A stretch of 64,000 bases of DNA, from NCBI RefSeq assembly GCF_029051645.1, contig NZ_JAACFS010000039.1, positions 1 to 64,000 on the forward strand, given 5' to 3'. Under the pieces are notes generated by a model that saw only the letters and a list, made by a program, of their open reading frames with translations, did no database searches and was not told where the DNA came from. Below are positions 32,590 to 41,049 of this stretch, in pieces. The position numbers were made by a program, and so were the translations under genes. The stretch's first letter is position 1; each line of letters opens with the position of its first letter. The stretch comes from Bradyrhizobium sp. CSA112 (GTDB lineage: Bacteria; Pseudomonadota; Alphaproteobacteria; Rhizobiales; Xanthobacteraceae).

Positions 32590-34671
32590 ATGAAAATCGG
32601 CACCCTCCTCACTGCTGCCATCGTCTCACTTTCCGCCGTCGGCGGCGGGCTCGCCGTCTATGTGGCGGTTTCGAAATACCAGACCATGGACAAGGTCTCG
32701 GTGGCGCAGAGCCGGCTGGAGGTGGTGCGGGCCGTCGGCGATATTCCGCGCTACATGAATCCCGAGCGGGGCTTTGCCACGAACATCATGTTCGGACCTC
32801 CCACTGTGGATCCAAAACTGCTCGCCGAACTCGACAAATATCGCAAGAACACAGATGGGGCGCGCGACAAGATGAACCGGGTCAAGGCGACCCTCGCGGG
32901 CGCGATCGACGACAGCGTCGCGGTCGGCAGCAGCATCGATGCCCTGAATAGCCAATTCGCCGCGCTGCGCGCAGCCATCGACAAGTCCCTCACCGGTCCG
33001 CCGGAAGCCCGCCGCGATGCGGCCAGGAAGATTGTCTCCGACAACTCCGCATTCAACAAGGCTGTCACGACGCTGCTCGACGAGCAGGTGCGCAAGATCG
33101 CGCTGCTCGACGGCACTGCCTACCGGCAAGCAAGCTACGCCAATATTGCCTGGACGCTACGCGACGTCGGTGGTCTGAACTCCAGCCTGCACAAGAATCT
33201 CATCGGCGCCAACCGGGTAGCCACTGAAGTCGAGAAGATGGAGATCAGCCGCTCGCAGGGGCGAAACGATCAAATTTTGATGTCGCTGCAGGAATTGCGC
33301 GGCAATCCCTCTACGCCGGCCAATGTGGCCGCGGCGCTCGACAAGATGAACGCAGCCTATGTCGATCGCTTCGGCAAAGAGCTGAAGCTCGTCAAGGATG
33401 GCGCCATCAGCGGCAAATATGAACACGATATGGAGACCTACTACGCAGAGACGCAACTCGGTCTTGCGTCGATCATTACGGTCCGCGACGCCTTTTACGA
33501 CAACGCGGAACAGGTGCTCGGCGAAGCCTATTCCTCCGCGCGTTTCAGCTTCCTGATTGCGCTCGCGGGCCTGGTCGCGGTTGCCGCCGCCAGCGCCGCG
33601 CTGATCGTGATGGTGCGCCGCCGCGTCTGCCGTCCGATCGTCGACCTCACCGCCACCATGTCGCGGTTGGCCAGCGGCGACGTATCCGGCGAAATCGTCG
33701 GGGCCGGGCGCGGCGACGAAATCGGCGCGATGGCTTCGGCGGTACGCGTCTTCAAGGACAACATGATCGAGGCGGAACGTCTCGCCGCCGAAAAGGCCGC
33801 CGAAAACGACGGCAAGATGCGCCGTGCCCAGGTGCTCGACGAACTCACCCGCGTTTTCGAAGCCAAGGTCACCGAGCTCGTCGGCGGGCTGTCGTCGGCA
33901 TCGTCAGTCATGGAAGACACCGCACAGTCGATGTCATCGACGGCAACCCTCACCAACCGCCAGGCGGCCATCGTCGCCGCCGCTTCCGAACAGACCTCCG
34001 GCAACGTGCAGACGGTTGCGAGCGCCACCGAAGAGCTGGCCTCCTCGATCTCGGAGATCGGCCGCCAGGTCGCGCAATCGACCGAAATCGCCGCCCGCGC
34101 GGTCGAGAACGCGCGCCGCACCGGCGACACCGCCCGCTCGCTCGCCGAAGGCGCGCAGAAGATCGGCGACGTCGTGACGCTGATCCAAAGCATTGCCGCG
34201 CAGACCAACCTCTTGGCGCTGAACGCGACCATCGAAGCCGCACGCGCCGGCGATGCCGGCCGCGGCTTTGCCGTCGTCGCCTCCGAAGTCAAATCGCTGG
34301 CCGGCCAGACCGCAAAGGCCACCACCGAAATCTCCGAGCAGATCGCCGCGATTCAGGCGGCGAGCGACCAGACCGTGACAGCGATCCAGAACGTCGCCAA
34401 CGTGATCGGCGAGATCGACCAGATCGGCACCGCGATTGCGGCCGCGATCGAGGAACAGGGCTCCGCGACCAAGGAAATCTCCCGCAGCGTGCAGGAAGCC
34501 GCACGCGGCACCCAGGAGGTCAATTCCAACATCACCGGCGTCCAGAAGGCCGCCGACGACACCGGCGCCGCCGCCAATCAGGTGCTCGGTGCGGCCGAGC
34601 AATTGTCCTCGCAGTCCAAGGATCTCGCCGGACAAGTCAACCGCTTCCTCTCGGAGGTGCGCGCGGCGTAA
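32590..34671 (+). CDS. Methyl-accepting chemotaxis protein
   Basis: 693 residues. TM1 about 5-25; periplasmic sensor domain about 30-315, mostly helical and similar in layout to nitrate/nitrite-sensing type (NIT-like) four-helix bundles; TM2 about 318-342; HAMP about 343-395; signalling domain to the end with the tip QTNLLALNATIEAARAGDAG. The tip indicates a full CheA/CheW-coupled receptor. Ligand not known. No che genes adjacent. Confidence 0.9.
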   Translation: MKIGTLLTAAIVSLSAVGGGLAVYVAVSKYQTMDKVSVAQSRLEVVRAVGDIPRYMNPERGFATNIMFGPPTVDPKLLAELDKYRKNTDGARDKMNRVKATLAGAIDDSVAVGSSIDALNSQFAALRAAIDKSLTGPPEARRDAARKIVSDNSAFNKAVTTLLDEQVRKIALLDGTAYRQASYANIAWTLRDVGGLNSSLHKNLIGANRVATEVEKMEISRSQGRNDQILMSLQELRGNPSTPANVAAALDKMNAAYVDRFGKELKLVKDGAISGKYEHDMETYYAETQLGLASIITVRDAFYDNAEQVLGEAYSSARFSFLIALAGLVAVAAASAALIVMVRRRVCRPIVDLTATMSRLASGDVSGEIVGAGRGDEIGAMASAVRVFKDNMIEAERLAAEKAAENDGKMRRAQVLDELTRVFEAKVTELVGGLSSASSVMEDTAQSMSSTATLTNRQAAIVAAASEQTSGNVQTVASATEELASSISEIGRQVAQSTEIAARAVENARRTGDTARSLAEGAQKIGDVVTLIQSIAAQTNLLALNATIEAARAGDAGRGFAVVASEVKSLAGQTAKATTEISEQIAAIQAASDQTVTAIQNVANVIGEIDQIGTAIAAAIEEQGSATKEISRSVQEAARGTQEVNSNITGVQKAADDTGAAANQVLGAAEQLSSQSKDLAGQVNRFLSEVRAA

Positions 34672-34801
34672 GCCTGACGGCCGAGTTCCGGTCCGAAAGC
34701 CGCGCGCAAGTTGTAGCGCCATGCGTTACGGCTTTCCCTGCCCCGCCGTAAATCGAACAGAAATGCTGCCTAGCGAATGCGCCTCCTACGCGGGGGCACA
34801 C

Positions 34802-35776
34802 TTGAACAAGAAACTGAAATATGTCGCCGCGGCGATCGTCGTCTTTACCGCAGCCGTCTACGTCAACAACACCAATCATCTCGCTGCGCATCGGGACGGC
34901 AAGCCCGTCCTTCTCGCGCATCGCGGCATTGCCCAGCGCTTCGACGAGCGCGACCTTAAGGACGACACCTGCACCGCAGCGCGAATGCTACCGCCAATAC
35001 ATCAGTATCTGGAGAACACGATCGATTCGATTCGAGCCAGTTTTGCGGCCGGCGCCGATATCGTCGAGCTCGACGTTCATCCCACGACCGACGGCGAGTT
35101 CGCGGTGTTTCACGACTGGACGCTGGATTGCCGCACCGATGGCCAGGGTATCACGCGCGAACACTCCATGGCCTATTTGAAGAAGCTCGACATCGGGCAC
35201 GGCTATACAGCTGATGATGGCAAGACCTTTCCTTTTCGCGGCAAGGCTATCGGCCTGATGCCAACCCTTGGCGAGGTGCTGGAGACCTTCCCGCAAGCGC
35301 GGCTCCTGATCAACGTCAAGAGCCGCGACCCGTCGGAGGGAGAGAAGCTGGCGGCCGTGCTGAGCAAGCTTCCCGCCGAACGCCGCGCGCGGATCATGGT
35401 CTATGGCGGCGACGAGCCGGTCGAAGCAGTGCGCACGCGCATGCCGGATGTCCGGACGATCTCGCGCGCGGCCATCAAGAGCTGCCTCCTCGGCTATATC
35501 GGCTACGGCTGGAGCGGCGCCATCCCAAGGGCCTGCCATAACGCGATGGTGATGGTGCCAATCAACGTCGCCCCGTGGCTATGGGGATGGCCGGATCGCT
35601 TCCTCAATCGCATGAAGGCCGCCAACAGCGAGGTCTTCGTGCTCGGCCCCTATCAGGGCGGCGGGTTCTCGAGTGGAATAGATACATCTGAAGAGTTTGC
35701 ACGGCTGCCGCAAAACTATTCCAGCGGCATCTGGACCAACGAGATCGAGGCCATCGCCCCGCTCGCGCGTAAATAG
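34802..35776 (+). CDS. Glycerophosphodiester phosphodiesterase
   Basis: 324 residues from TTG 34802 (GGGGG upstream). This start gives a clean signal anchor (KYVAAAIVVFTAAVY); an ATG at 34721 would add 27 residues with no signal character and no ribosome site. Catalytic motifs of the GDPD TIM barrel are present: LLAHRGIAQRF with catalytic His and Arg, ENTIDSIRASFAAGADIVEL with Glu, and DVHPTTDGEFAVFHDWTLD. Cleaves glycerophosphodiesters to glycerol-3-phosphate outside the cytosol. Confidence 0.83.
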   Translation: MNKKLKYVAAAIVVFTAAVYVNNTNHLAAHRDGKPVLLAHRGIAQRFDERDLKDDTCTAARMLPPIHQYLENTIDSIRASFAAGADIVELDVHPTTDGEFAVFHDWTLDCRTDGQGITREHSMAYLKKLDIGHGYTADDGKTFPFRGKAIGLMPTLGEVLETFPQARLLINVKSRDPSEGEKLAAVLSKLPAERRARIMVYGGDEPVEAVRTRMPDVRTISRAAIKSCLLGYIGYGWSGAIPRACHNAMVMVPINVAPWLWGWPDRFLNRMKAANSEVFVLGPYQGGGFSSGIDTSEEFARLPQNYSSGIWTNEIEAIAPLARK

Positions 35777-35786
35777 TTTGTGGTTT

Positions 35787-35875
35787 GTAGCCAGGATGGA
35801 GCGAAGCGCAATCCGGGGTTCTCTCCGTCAGACTGAACTATTCCCCGGATTACGCTTACGCTCCATCCGGGCTAC
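35787..35875. repeat. Dispersed palindromic repeat (GTAGCCCGGATG family)
   Basis: GTAGCCAGGATGGAGCGAAG to CTCCATCCGGGCTAC around a CTCTCCGTCAGACTGAACTA centre. Lies between convergent stop codons of the phosphodiesterase and ABC-F genes and may act as a terminator or mRNA-stabilising hairpin. Confidence 0.85.
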
Positions 35876-35886
35876 GACTTCCGGAC

Positions 35887-37509
35887 CTAGCTCCGCAATC
35901 CCGGCGCCTCGTGCCCGGTGCGCGCGACGTATTCGGTATACCCGCCGCCAAACTGGTGGATGCCCTCGGGCGTCAACTCCAGCACGCGGTTGGAGAGCGC
36001 GGCCAGAAAATGCCGGTCGTGCGAGACGAACAGCATGGTGCCCTCGAACTCGGAGAGCGCATTGATCAGCATCTCCTTGGTCGCGAGGTCCAGATGGTTA
36101 GTCGGCTCGTCCAGCACCAGGAAATTCGGCGGGTCGTAAAGCATCTTCGCCATCACGAGCCGCGCCTTCTCGCCACCCGAGAGCACGCGGCACTTTTTCT
36201 CGACATCGTCGCCGGAAAAACCAAAGCAGCCCGCGAGTGCCCGGAGCGAGCCTTGGCCCGCTTGCGGGAAGGAATCTTCCAGCGACTGGAACACCGTGCG
36301 CTCTCCGTCGAGCAGGTCCATGGCGTGCTGGGCGAAGTAGCCCATCTTGACGCTGCCGCCGATCGCCACCGTGCCGTCGTCCGGATCGGCGGAGCCTGCC
36401 ACCAACTTCAACAGCGTCGACTTACCGGCGCCATTGACGCCCATCACGCACCATCGCTCCTTGCGGCGGATCATGAAATCGAGCCCCTGATAGATAGCGC
36501 GGCTGCCGTAGCCCTTGTGGACGTTCTTCAGGCTGACGACATCCTCGCCCGAGCGCGGCGCCGGCATGAATTCGAACGCCACGGTCTGGCGGCGCTTCGG
36601 CGGCTCAACGCGCTCGATCTTGTCGAGCTTTTTGACCCGGCTCTGCACCTGCGCGGCATGCGAGGCGCGCGCCTTGAAGCGTTCGATGAACTTGATCTCC
36701 TTGGCCAGCATCGCCTGCTGCCGCTCAAATTGGGCCTGCTGCTGCTTTTCGTTTAGTGCGCGCTGCTGCTCGTAAAATTCATAATTGCCGGAATAGGTCG
36801 AAAGCGTGCCGCCGTCGATTTCGACGACCTTGTTGATGATGCGATTGGTGAACTCGCGATCATGCGAGGTCATCAGCAGCGCGCCCTCGTATCCCTTCAA
36901 GAACTGCTCCAGCCAGATCAGGCTTTCCAGATCGAGATGGTTGCTCGGCTCGTCCAGCAGCATCACGTCGGGACGCATCAGGAGGATGCGCGCCAAGGCG
37001 ACCCGCATCTTCCAGCCGCCCGAGAGCGCGCCGACATCGCCTTCCATCATTTCCTGGCTGAAGCCGAGCCCCGCCAGCGCCTCGCGAGCCCGGCCGTCGA
37101 GGGCATAACCGTCGAGCTCCTCGAAGCGGTGTTGAACCTCACCGTAGCGCGCGATGATATCTTCCATCTCGTCGACGCGATCAGGATCGGCCATCGCGGC
37201 CTCGAGTTCCTTCAATTCGCCCGCCACGAGGCTGACGGGCCCGGCGCCATCCATCACCTCCGCCACGGCGCTGCGGCCCGACATCTCGCCTACGTCCTGG
37301 CTGAAATAGCCGATAGTAATCCCCCGATCGAGCGAGACCTGGCCCTCATCGGGCGGCTCCTGACCCGCAATCATCCGGAAAAGCGTGGTCTTGCCGGCCC
37401 CGTTCGGGCCGACAAGACCGATCTTCTCGCCCTTTTGGAGAGCCGCGGAGGCTTCGATAAAAAGAATCTGGTGACCGACTTGCTTGCTGACGTTATCGAG
37501 ACGGATCAT
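35887..37509 (-). CDS. ABC-F family ATPase (translation factor type)
   Basis: 540 residues, two ABC domains and no membrane part. Walker A motifs GPNGAGKTT (about 34-42) and GVNGAGKST (about 356-364), signatures LSGGWKMR and LSGGEKARL, Walker B LLDEPSNHLD and VLDEPTNHLD. The linker between is Gln/Arg-rich. Layout matches the YbiT/EttA/Uup class that acts on ribosomes rather than in transport. The specific subgroup is uncertain. Confidence 0.9.
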   Translation of the reverse strand: MIRLDNVSKQVGHQILFIEASAALQKGEKIGLVGPNGAGKTTLFRMIAGQEPPDEGQVSLDRGITIGYFSQDVGEMSGRSAVAEVMDGAGPVSLVAGELKELEAAMADPDRVDEMEDIIARYGEVQHRFEELDGYALDGRAREALAGLGFSQEMMEGDVGALSGGWKMRVALARILLMRPDVMLLDEPSNHLDLESLIWLEQFLKGYEGALLMTSHDREFTNRIINKVVEIDGGTLSTYSGNYEFYEQQRALNEKQQQAQFERQQAMLAKEIKFIERFKARASHAAQVQSRVKKLDKIERVEPPKRRQTVAFEFMPAPRSGEDVVSLKNVHKGYGSRAIYQGLDFMIRRKERWCVMGVNGAGKSTLLKLVAGSADPDDGTVAIGGSVKMGYFAQHAMDLLDGERTVFQSLEDSFPQAGQGSLRALAGCFGFSGDDVEKKCRVLSGGEKARLVMAKMLYDPPNFLVLDEPTNHLDLATKEMLINALSEFEGTMLFVSHDRHFLAALSNRVLELTPEGIHQFGGGYTEYVARTGHEAPGLRS

Positions 37510-37705
37510 TGGGGCCTGAAAAAGAGGAAATCGTTGCGGCCCGCTGCTTAGGACATCCGGTGGGTTTGTGGAAGAGGTTCCGAATACCTCCCGAAGGTTA
37601 ACTCCACCTGGAAGCGGTTAACTGCACCTGTAAAGGGTACCCGCAACGGTAGTGTCACTCTGCATGCAGAAGGCTGAGAGTAATCGCTGCAAAATCTTCC
37701 AGCGT

Positions 37706-37730
37706 TGAACCGATCAGTGGAAACCTCGTT
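37706..37730 (+). promoter_or_regulatory. EcfG-type promoter, one mismatch
   Basis: TGAAC (37706-37710), 16 bases, CGTT (37727-37730). The DUF2267 gene starts 37 bases downstream. A direct repeat GGTTAACT(C/G)CACCTG lies further upstream at about 37597-37632 and may bind a regulator. Confidence 0.5.
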
Positions 37731-37766
37731 ACTCCGCTATCTCCAACTAAAGGACGGAGTAGTTCC

Positions 37767-38216
37767 ATGAGCGCAACAGGCCTCGAAGTATTCGACAGAA
37801 CGCTCCAGATTACCAACACGTGGCTCGATGAAATCATGGCAACGCTGCCGCGCGATCGGAAGCTGGCATGGCACGTATTGGGGGCCGTGCTGCGAACCAT
37901 CCGCGACCGGGTTCCGGCCAATCTCGCAGTACACCTCGGCGCGCAGCTCCCACTGCTAGTGCGCGGCACCTACTATGATCAGTGGCGGCCAAGTGACTCG
38001 CCCAAGGCATGGCGATCGTCAGACGAGTTTCTCTCGATCGTGGCGGCAGAATTGAGTTCCGTGAAACCAGTCGGCGCCGATGATGCAGTACGAGCGGTGT
38101 TTCGGGTTCTGAACCATCATGTCGACCCCCATCAGGTCGAGAAGGTCCGGCACGCACTTCCCGAAGACGTTCAGAAGATGTGGCCCGCCAACAATCAAGT
38201 TTCCTCGGCCGCCTGA
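37767..38216 (+). CDS. DUF2267-family protein
   Basis: 149 residues. TGLEVFDRTLQITNTWLDEI, RVPANLAVHLGAQLPLLVRG and YYDQWRPSDSP match DUF2267, a helical, cytosolic family often found among stress-response genes and annotated as of unknown function. GGAG precedes the ATG. It heads a row of five same-direction genes, the next four encoding highly hydrophilic proteins. Confidence 0.85.
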   Translation: MSATGLEVFDRTLQITNTWLDEIMATLPRDRKLAWHVLGAVLRTIRDRVPANLAVHLGAQLPLLVRGTYYDQWRPSDSPKAWRSSDEFLSIVAAELSSVKPVGADDAVRAVFRVLNHHVDPHQVEKVRHALPEDVQKMWPANNQVSSAA

Positions 38217-38313
38217 TGCGGCATGTGACCGCGGTTCCGCGTATCGAAGAGAACACTCGTGTTCACCGCGCGTTGTCTTGGTGCGGCAAATCCAAGCAAC
38301 AACGGAGCCAGCA

Positions 38314-38496
38314 ATGACCAAGCCTCCGCCCGTGCCGCCGGACAATCAAAGCCACAAGGGCACCGGTGATCCCAAGTCCGGCAATGCCCATGAGGTCCGG
38401 AAAGGCCGCACCCATATCGAGAATCCCCGCGAGCAGGGACAGCCCGGCAACACCGAGCAGAACACCACGCATCAGGGCTATCAGCAGGATCGCTAG
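38314..38496 (+). CDS. Hydrophilic disordered small protein 1
   Basis: 60 residues with GGAG ahead of ATG 38314. It has no hydrophobic core: Lys, Gln, Asn, Gly, Pro and Glu dominate (MTKPPPVPPDNQSHKGTGDP, HIENPREQGQPGNTEQNTTH). The composition is like hydrophilins or LEA-type stress proteins. Starts 97 bases after the DUF2267 gene. Confidence 0.65.
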   Translation: MTKPPPVPPDNQSHKGTGDPKSGNAHEVRKGRTHIENPREQGQPGNTEQNTTHQGYQQDR

Positions 38497-38511
38497 TCAG
38501 GAGCGAGCACC

Positions 38512-38736
38512 ATGTCGACTTCAACAAAGACGCCGGCCAGCATTCGCCAGGGCGGCCCGGGCGCTTCTCATGAGAATGCCAAGGAACCGCTCCACGTCAA
38601 AAAACCGCCGGCCGACGATCCGCAACGCCGGCACAGCAAAGTATCCGGCGGTGGCGGCGAGCATGATACCCACCATACGCATCATCCGGAACGCAAGGGC
38701 GGTGGCACCCATCCAGCTTCGAAGGTGACATCATGA
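38512..38736 (+). CDS. Hydrophilic disordered small protein 2
   Basis: 74 residues, GGAG upstream. Rich in Lys, His, Gly, Pro, with a His-rich stretch GGGGEHDTHHTHHPERKGGG that could bind metal. No hydrophobic segments. Its stop overlaps the next start (ATGA at 38733). Confidence 0.65.
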   Translation: MSTSTKTPASIRQGGPGASHENAKEPLHVKKPPADDPQRRHSKVSGGGGEHDTHHTHHPERKGGGTHPASKVTS

Positions 38737-39239
38737 GCACCAAGCACGTGAAACTGAAAAAACCTACGAACGCCGATATCCATCGCAATCCGCTGATCGG
38801 CGGTTCGAAGGGGGTGACAATGGCGCAGGTGACATCAGACGAATTGGAGGAGTTCGTGGGCGTCAACACCATGGAAGGCGATATCGAGAACGACACCAAT
38901 CCGCAGGGCGGCATCAACAAAGCGGAAGTTCGCAACAGACGCCGCGGGCCACCGCTGGCCGATCGGGATAGCGGCCCACGGAGACCGGAGCTTCAGGGGA
39001 AGAAGACGCATGAGCAGCAACTGCGCATTCTGGAAAGGAAGCCTGATGTCCCCGATGCGAGACAAATCGAGGAGGACATTGCGCGCACACAACGCGACGG
39101 CGGCGCAAAGACCGCGAGGCGCGGCGGCCGTCAGTCGGAATTCGCGGTGAGCCGCGGCGGTCTCAACCAGGAGAGCCAGCACAACAAGCACAACAATCCG
39201 GGCCAGTCGGGCCACAAGCCCCAAAAACAACAGGGATAG
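38733..39239 (+). CDS. Hydrophilic disordered protein 3
   Basis: 168 residues. A short conserved-looking N-terminus (STKHVKLKKPTNADIHRNPL and MAQVTSDELEEFVGVNTMEG) is followed by long charged, Gln/Asn/Arg/Gly-rich sequence ending NNPGQSGHKPQKQQG. Likely mostly unfolded in solution. Coupled to the preceding gene by a four-base overlap, and five bases from the next one. Confidence 0.68.
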   Translation: MSTKHVKLKKPTNADIHRNPLIGGSKGVTMAQVTSDELEEFVGVNTMEGDIENDTNPQGGINKAEVRNRRRGPPLADRDSGPRRPELQGKKTHEQQLRILERKPDVPDARQIEEDIARTQRDGGAKTARRGGRQSEFAVSRGGLNQESQHNKHNNPGQSGHKPQKQQG

Positions 39240-39244
39240 AAATC

Positions 39245-39469
39245 ATGACGCGTGGAGCACACGGAGACGGCAAGCATCTTGGCCCCGGAGCGAAGGGCAA
39301 AGGCGCCGGGACCGGTGCCATGACCGACGTGCAGGACGACCTGATCGGCGAGAACATGGTGCTCTCAAACCGCGACAAGACCGAGCATTCGCGCGATCGC
39401 GGCCAGGACAGCAAATGGGCCCAGACCGAGCAGATGAAAGACCACGCTGCAAACAAGGGCCGTGGATAG
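39245..39469 (+). CDS. Hydrophilic disordered small protein 4
   Basis: 74 residues: MTRGAHGDGKHLGPGAKGKG, a central VQDDLIGENMVLSNRDKTEH, then more charged sequence to AANKGRG. Same composition as its neighbours. It ends 25 bases from the LuxR-type gene on the other strand. Confidence 0.67.
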   Translation: MTRGAHGDGKHLGPGAKGKGAGTGAMTDVQDDLIGENMVLSNRDKTEHSRDRGQDSKWAQTEQMKDHAANKGRG

Positions 39470-39494
39470 AGTGAGAGGCCTCCGAGCGTTACGA

Positions 39495-39869
39495 TTACAG
39501 GTTGATCACACCAAGCCGCGCCGCATGCGCCACCGCATCGGTGCGGCCAGTAGCGTCGAGCTTGTCGAGCAGCGAGCCGACGTGGAATTTGGCGGTGTGA
39601 ACGGATATCCCGAGCCGTTTCGCAATGGCCTTGTTCGATGCGCCTTCCGCCATCAGCAGGAGCACATCGCGTTCGCGCGGCGTAAGGATATCAGCTGGTC
39701 CGGCAACGGCTCGCGGCTCACGGGACACAAGCGCAACCGCCGCTTCTTCTCCCGGTGTCGCCAGACGGATGCCGGCTACGCCACCGAGCAGCGATGCAAG
39801 CCGGTCCACCATCGCGATATCTTCGATCTCGATAGCGACCACAATAACCGGCGGCATCTCGGGGCTCAC
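39495..39869 (-). CDS. LuxR-type response regulator with shortened receiver
   Basis: 124 residues. The C-terminal half is a complete GerE/LuxR HTH (LTPRERDVLLLMAEGASNKA, then KRLGISVHTAKFHVGSLLDK). The N-terminal 60 residues resemble the end of a receiver domain; the phosphate-accepting Asp is not visible, so it is probably not a normal two-component target. Starts overlapping the stop of the S1C-like gene by four bases, so the two are coupled and likely functionally linked. Confidence 0.8.
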   Translation of the reverse strand: MSPEMPPVIVVAIEIEDIAMVDRLASLLGGVAGIRLATPGEEAAVALVSREPRAVAGPADILTPRERDVLLLMAEGASNKAIAKRLGISVHTAKFHVGSLLDKLDATGRTDAVAHAARLGVINL

Positions 39870-40738
39870 TGTTCCGCCCTTTCGCCGATCGTGAGCGTGA
39901 TCCGAACCGGCTCGCCGGCCCGCCTAATCGTCACATCGACGACCGAGCCGACGCTGTCGGGGCCGAGCGCGCGCAGCAGTGATCGCACGTCTGAGAGCTT
40001 CTCGTTGTTCCAGCCGACGATGATGTCGCCTTGCCGAATCCCGGCGGCGGCCGAGGGCCCTGCTCTGTCGACAGTCATCACCATCGCGCCGACGCCGTCG
40101 TCGAGTTCGACGGGCTGCAATCCCACACCGAGATAGCCCCGCGCTATCCGGCCATGCGTCTCGAGCCTCCCGGCAACCCGGTCGATGGTGGCGCTGGGAA
40201 TCATCAGAATCCGTCGCACGCCCTGGACTGCCATGCCGATGGCTTGGCCGGAAGCGTTGAGCACAACGCCGCCCTCATGGCTACGCCGCAGCCGCACGTC
40301 CAGCTCGATCCTCGCGTCGATCTCGCCACCCCTCATGCTGCGCCAGCGCTCGCCGACCAGCGATACCATCCCGAGCGCCGCAGTTGTAACGCCCTGCTCG
40401 GCGGCAACGACGACCGATAGCGAGCCGAGATCCGGGATGACGGACGAGAGCGCGATCGGTGCACTATTCCCATCGAAGCGCAGCAACGCAATGTCGGTCG
40501 TATGATCGCGTCCCGCGATGCGGGCCGGCAGACTTGTGCCGTCAGACAACCTGATCGAGACTTCACCCTCGTCAGCCAAGGTCTCATCGGCCGTCACGAT
40601 CAAGCCGGACTTCCAGACAAAGCCGGAGGCTCGCGAACGATGTGAATGCACCGAGACAACAGCGGATTTTGCCCGGGCAATGATATCGGCAAGAGCTGAG
40701 GATAGTGACGGAAGGACGGATGCGGTCGGGTCGGTCAT
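39866..40738 (-). CDS. S1C/HtrA-like protein with PDZ, catalytic residues replaced
   Basis: 290 residues. Trypsin-like domain about 15-185 and PDZ domain about 195-285 (RGYLGVGLQPVELDDGVGAM, GIRQGDIIVGWNNEKL). No signal peptide. Compared with HtrA, the His of the triad is replaced (IVTADETLAD for IVTNxHVV) and the Ser site reads SHEGGVVLN instead of GNSGG; the Asp in TDIALLRFDG remains. It is therefore probably a pseudoprotease that senses or binds peptides in the cytosol. Coupled to the LuxR-type gene. Confidence 0.82.
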   Translation of the reverse strand: MTDPTASVLPSLSSALADIIARAKSAVVSVHSHRSRASGFVWKSGLIVTADETLADEGEVSIRLSDGTSLPARIAGRDHTTDIALLRFDGNSAPIALSSVIPDLGSLSVVVAAEQGVTTAALGMVSLVGERWRSMRGGEIDARIELDVRLRRSHEGGVVLNASGQAIGMAVQGVRRILMIPSATIDRVAGRLETHGRIARGYLGVGLQPVELDDGVGAMVMTVDRAGPSAAAGIRQGDIIVGWNNEKLSDVRSLLRALGPDSVGSVVDVTIRRAGEPVRITLTIGERAEQ

Positions 40739-40918
40739 GGCGAAAACTCCTGGATCGTTTGAATCTAATCTGGGAGTTCGGGTGGCGTTCGGGAACTAGC
40801 CTGATGGGGAGGCAACGGGACGCATTTTCGATCCGAAAGCGCCTGTTGCCCCGTCACCGCCTCGCCGGAATCACAGCTTTCGAGTGTCAGCGTCAAGTCG
40901 ACAACCCATGCGAACATT

Positions 40919-40948
40919 CTTGGAAGCTATCTAAGAGTGACTCTAAGA
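40919..40948 (+). promoter_or_regulatory. Candidate iron-responsive operator upstream of fegA
   Basis: CTTGGAAGCTATCTAAG (40919-40935) is an imperfect dyad of the TTTAGAA-N3-TTCTAAA type reported for Irr boxes, and TCTAAGA is repeated 12 bases apart (40930 and 40942). It is about 100 bases before the receptor gene. Otherwise 40739-41049 shows no gene. Confidence 0.3.
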
Positions 40949-41049
40949 ACCTTTCCATTAGAGGAATCGCCTCTCTGTCGCGTATGCGTCGCTGCATTGC
41001 GCTGACTTCCAAGGCGCAATGAAGTGCGCTCGCAGGTTGGGGTGGAACC

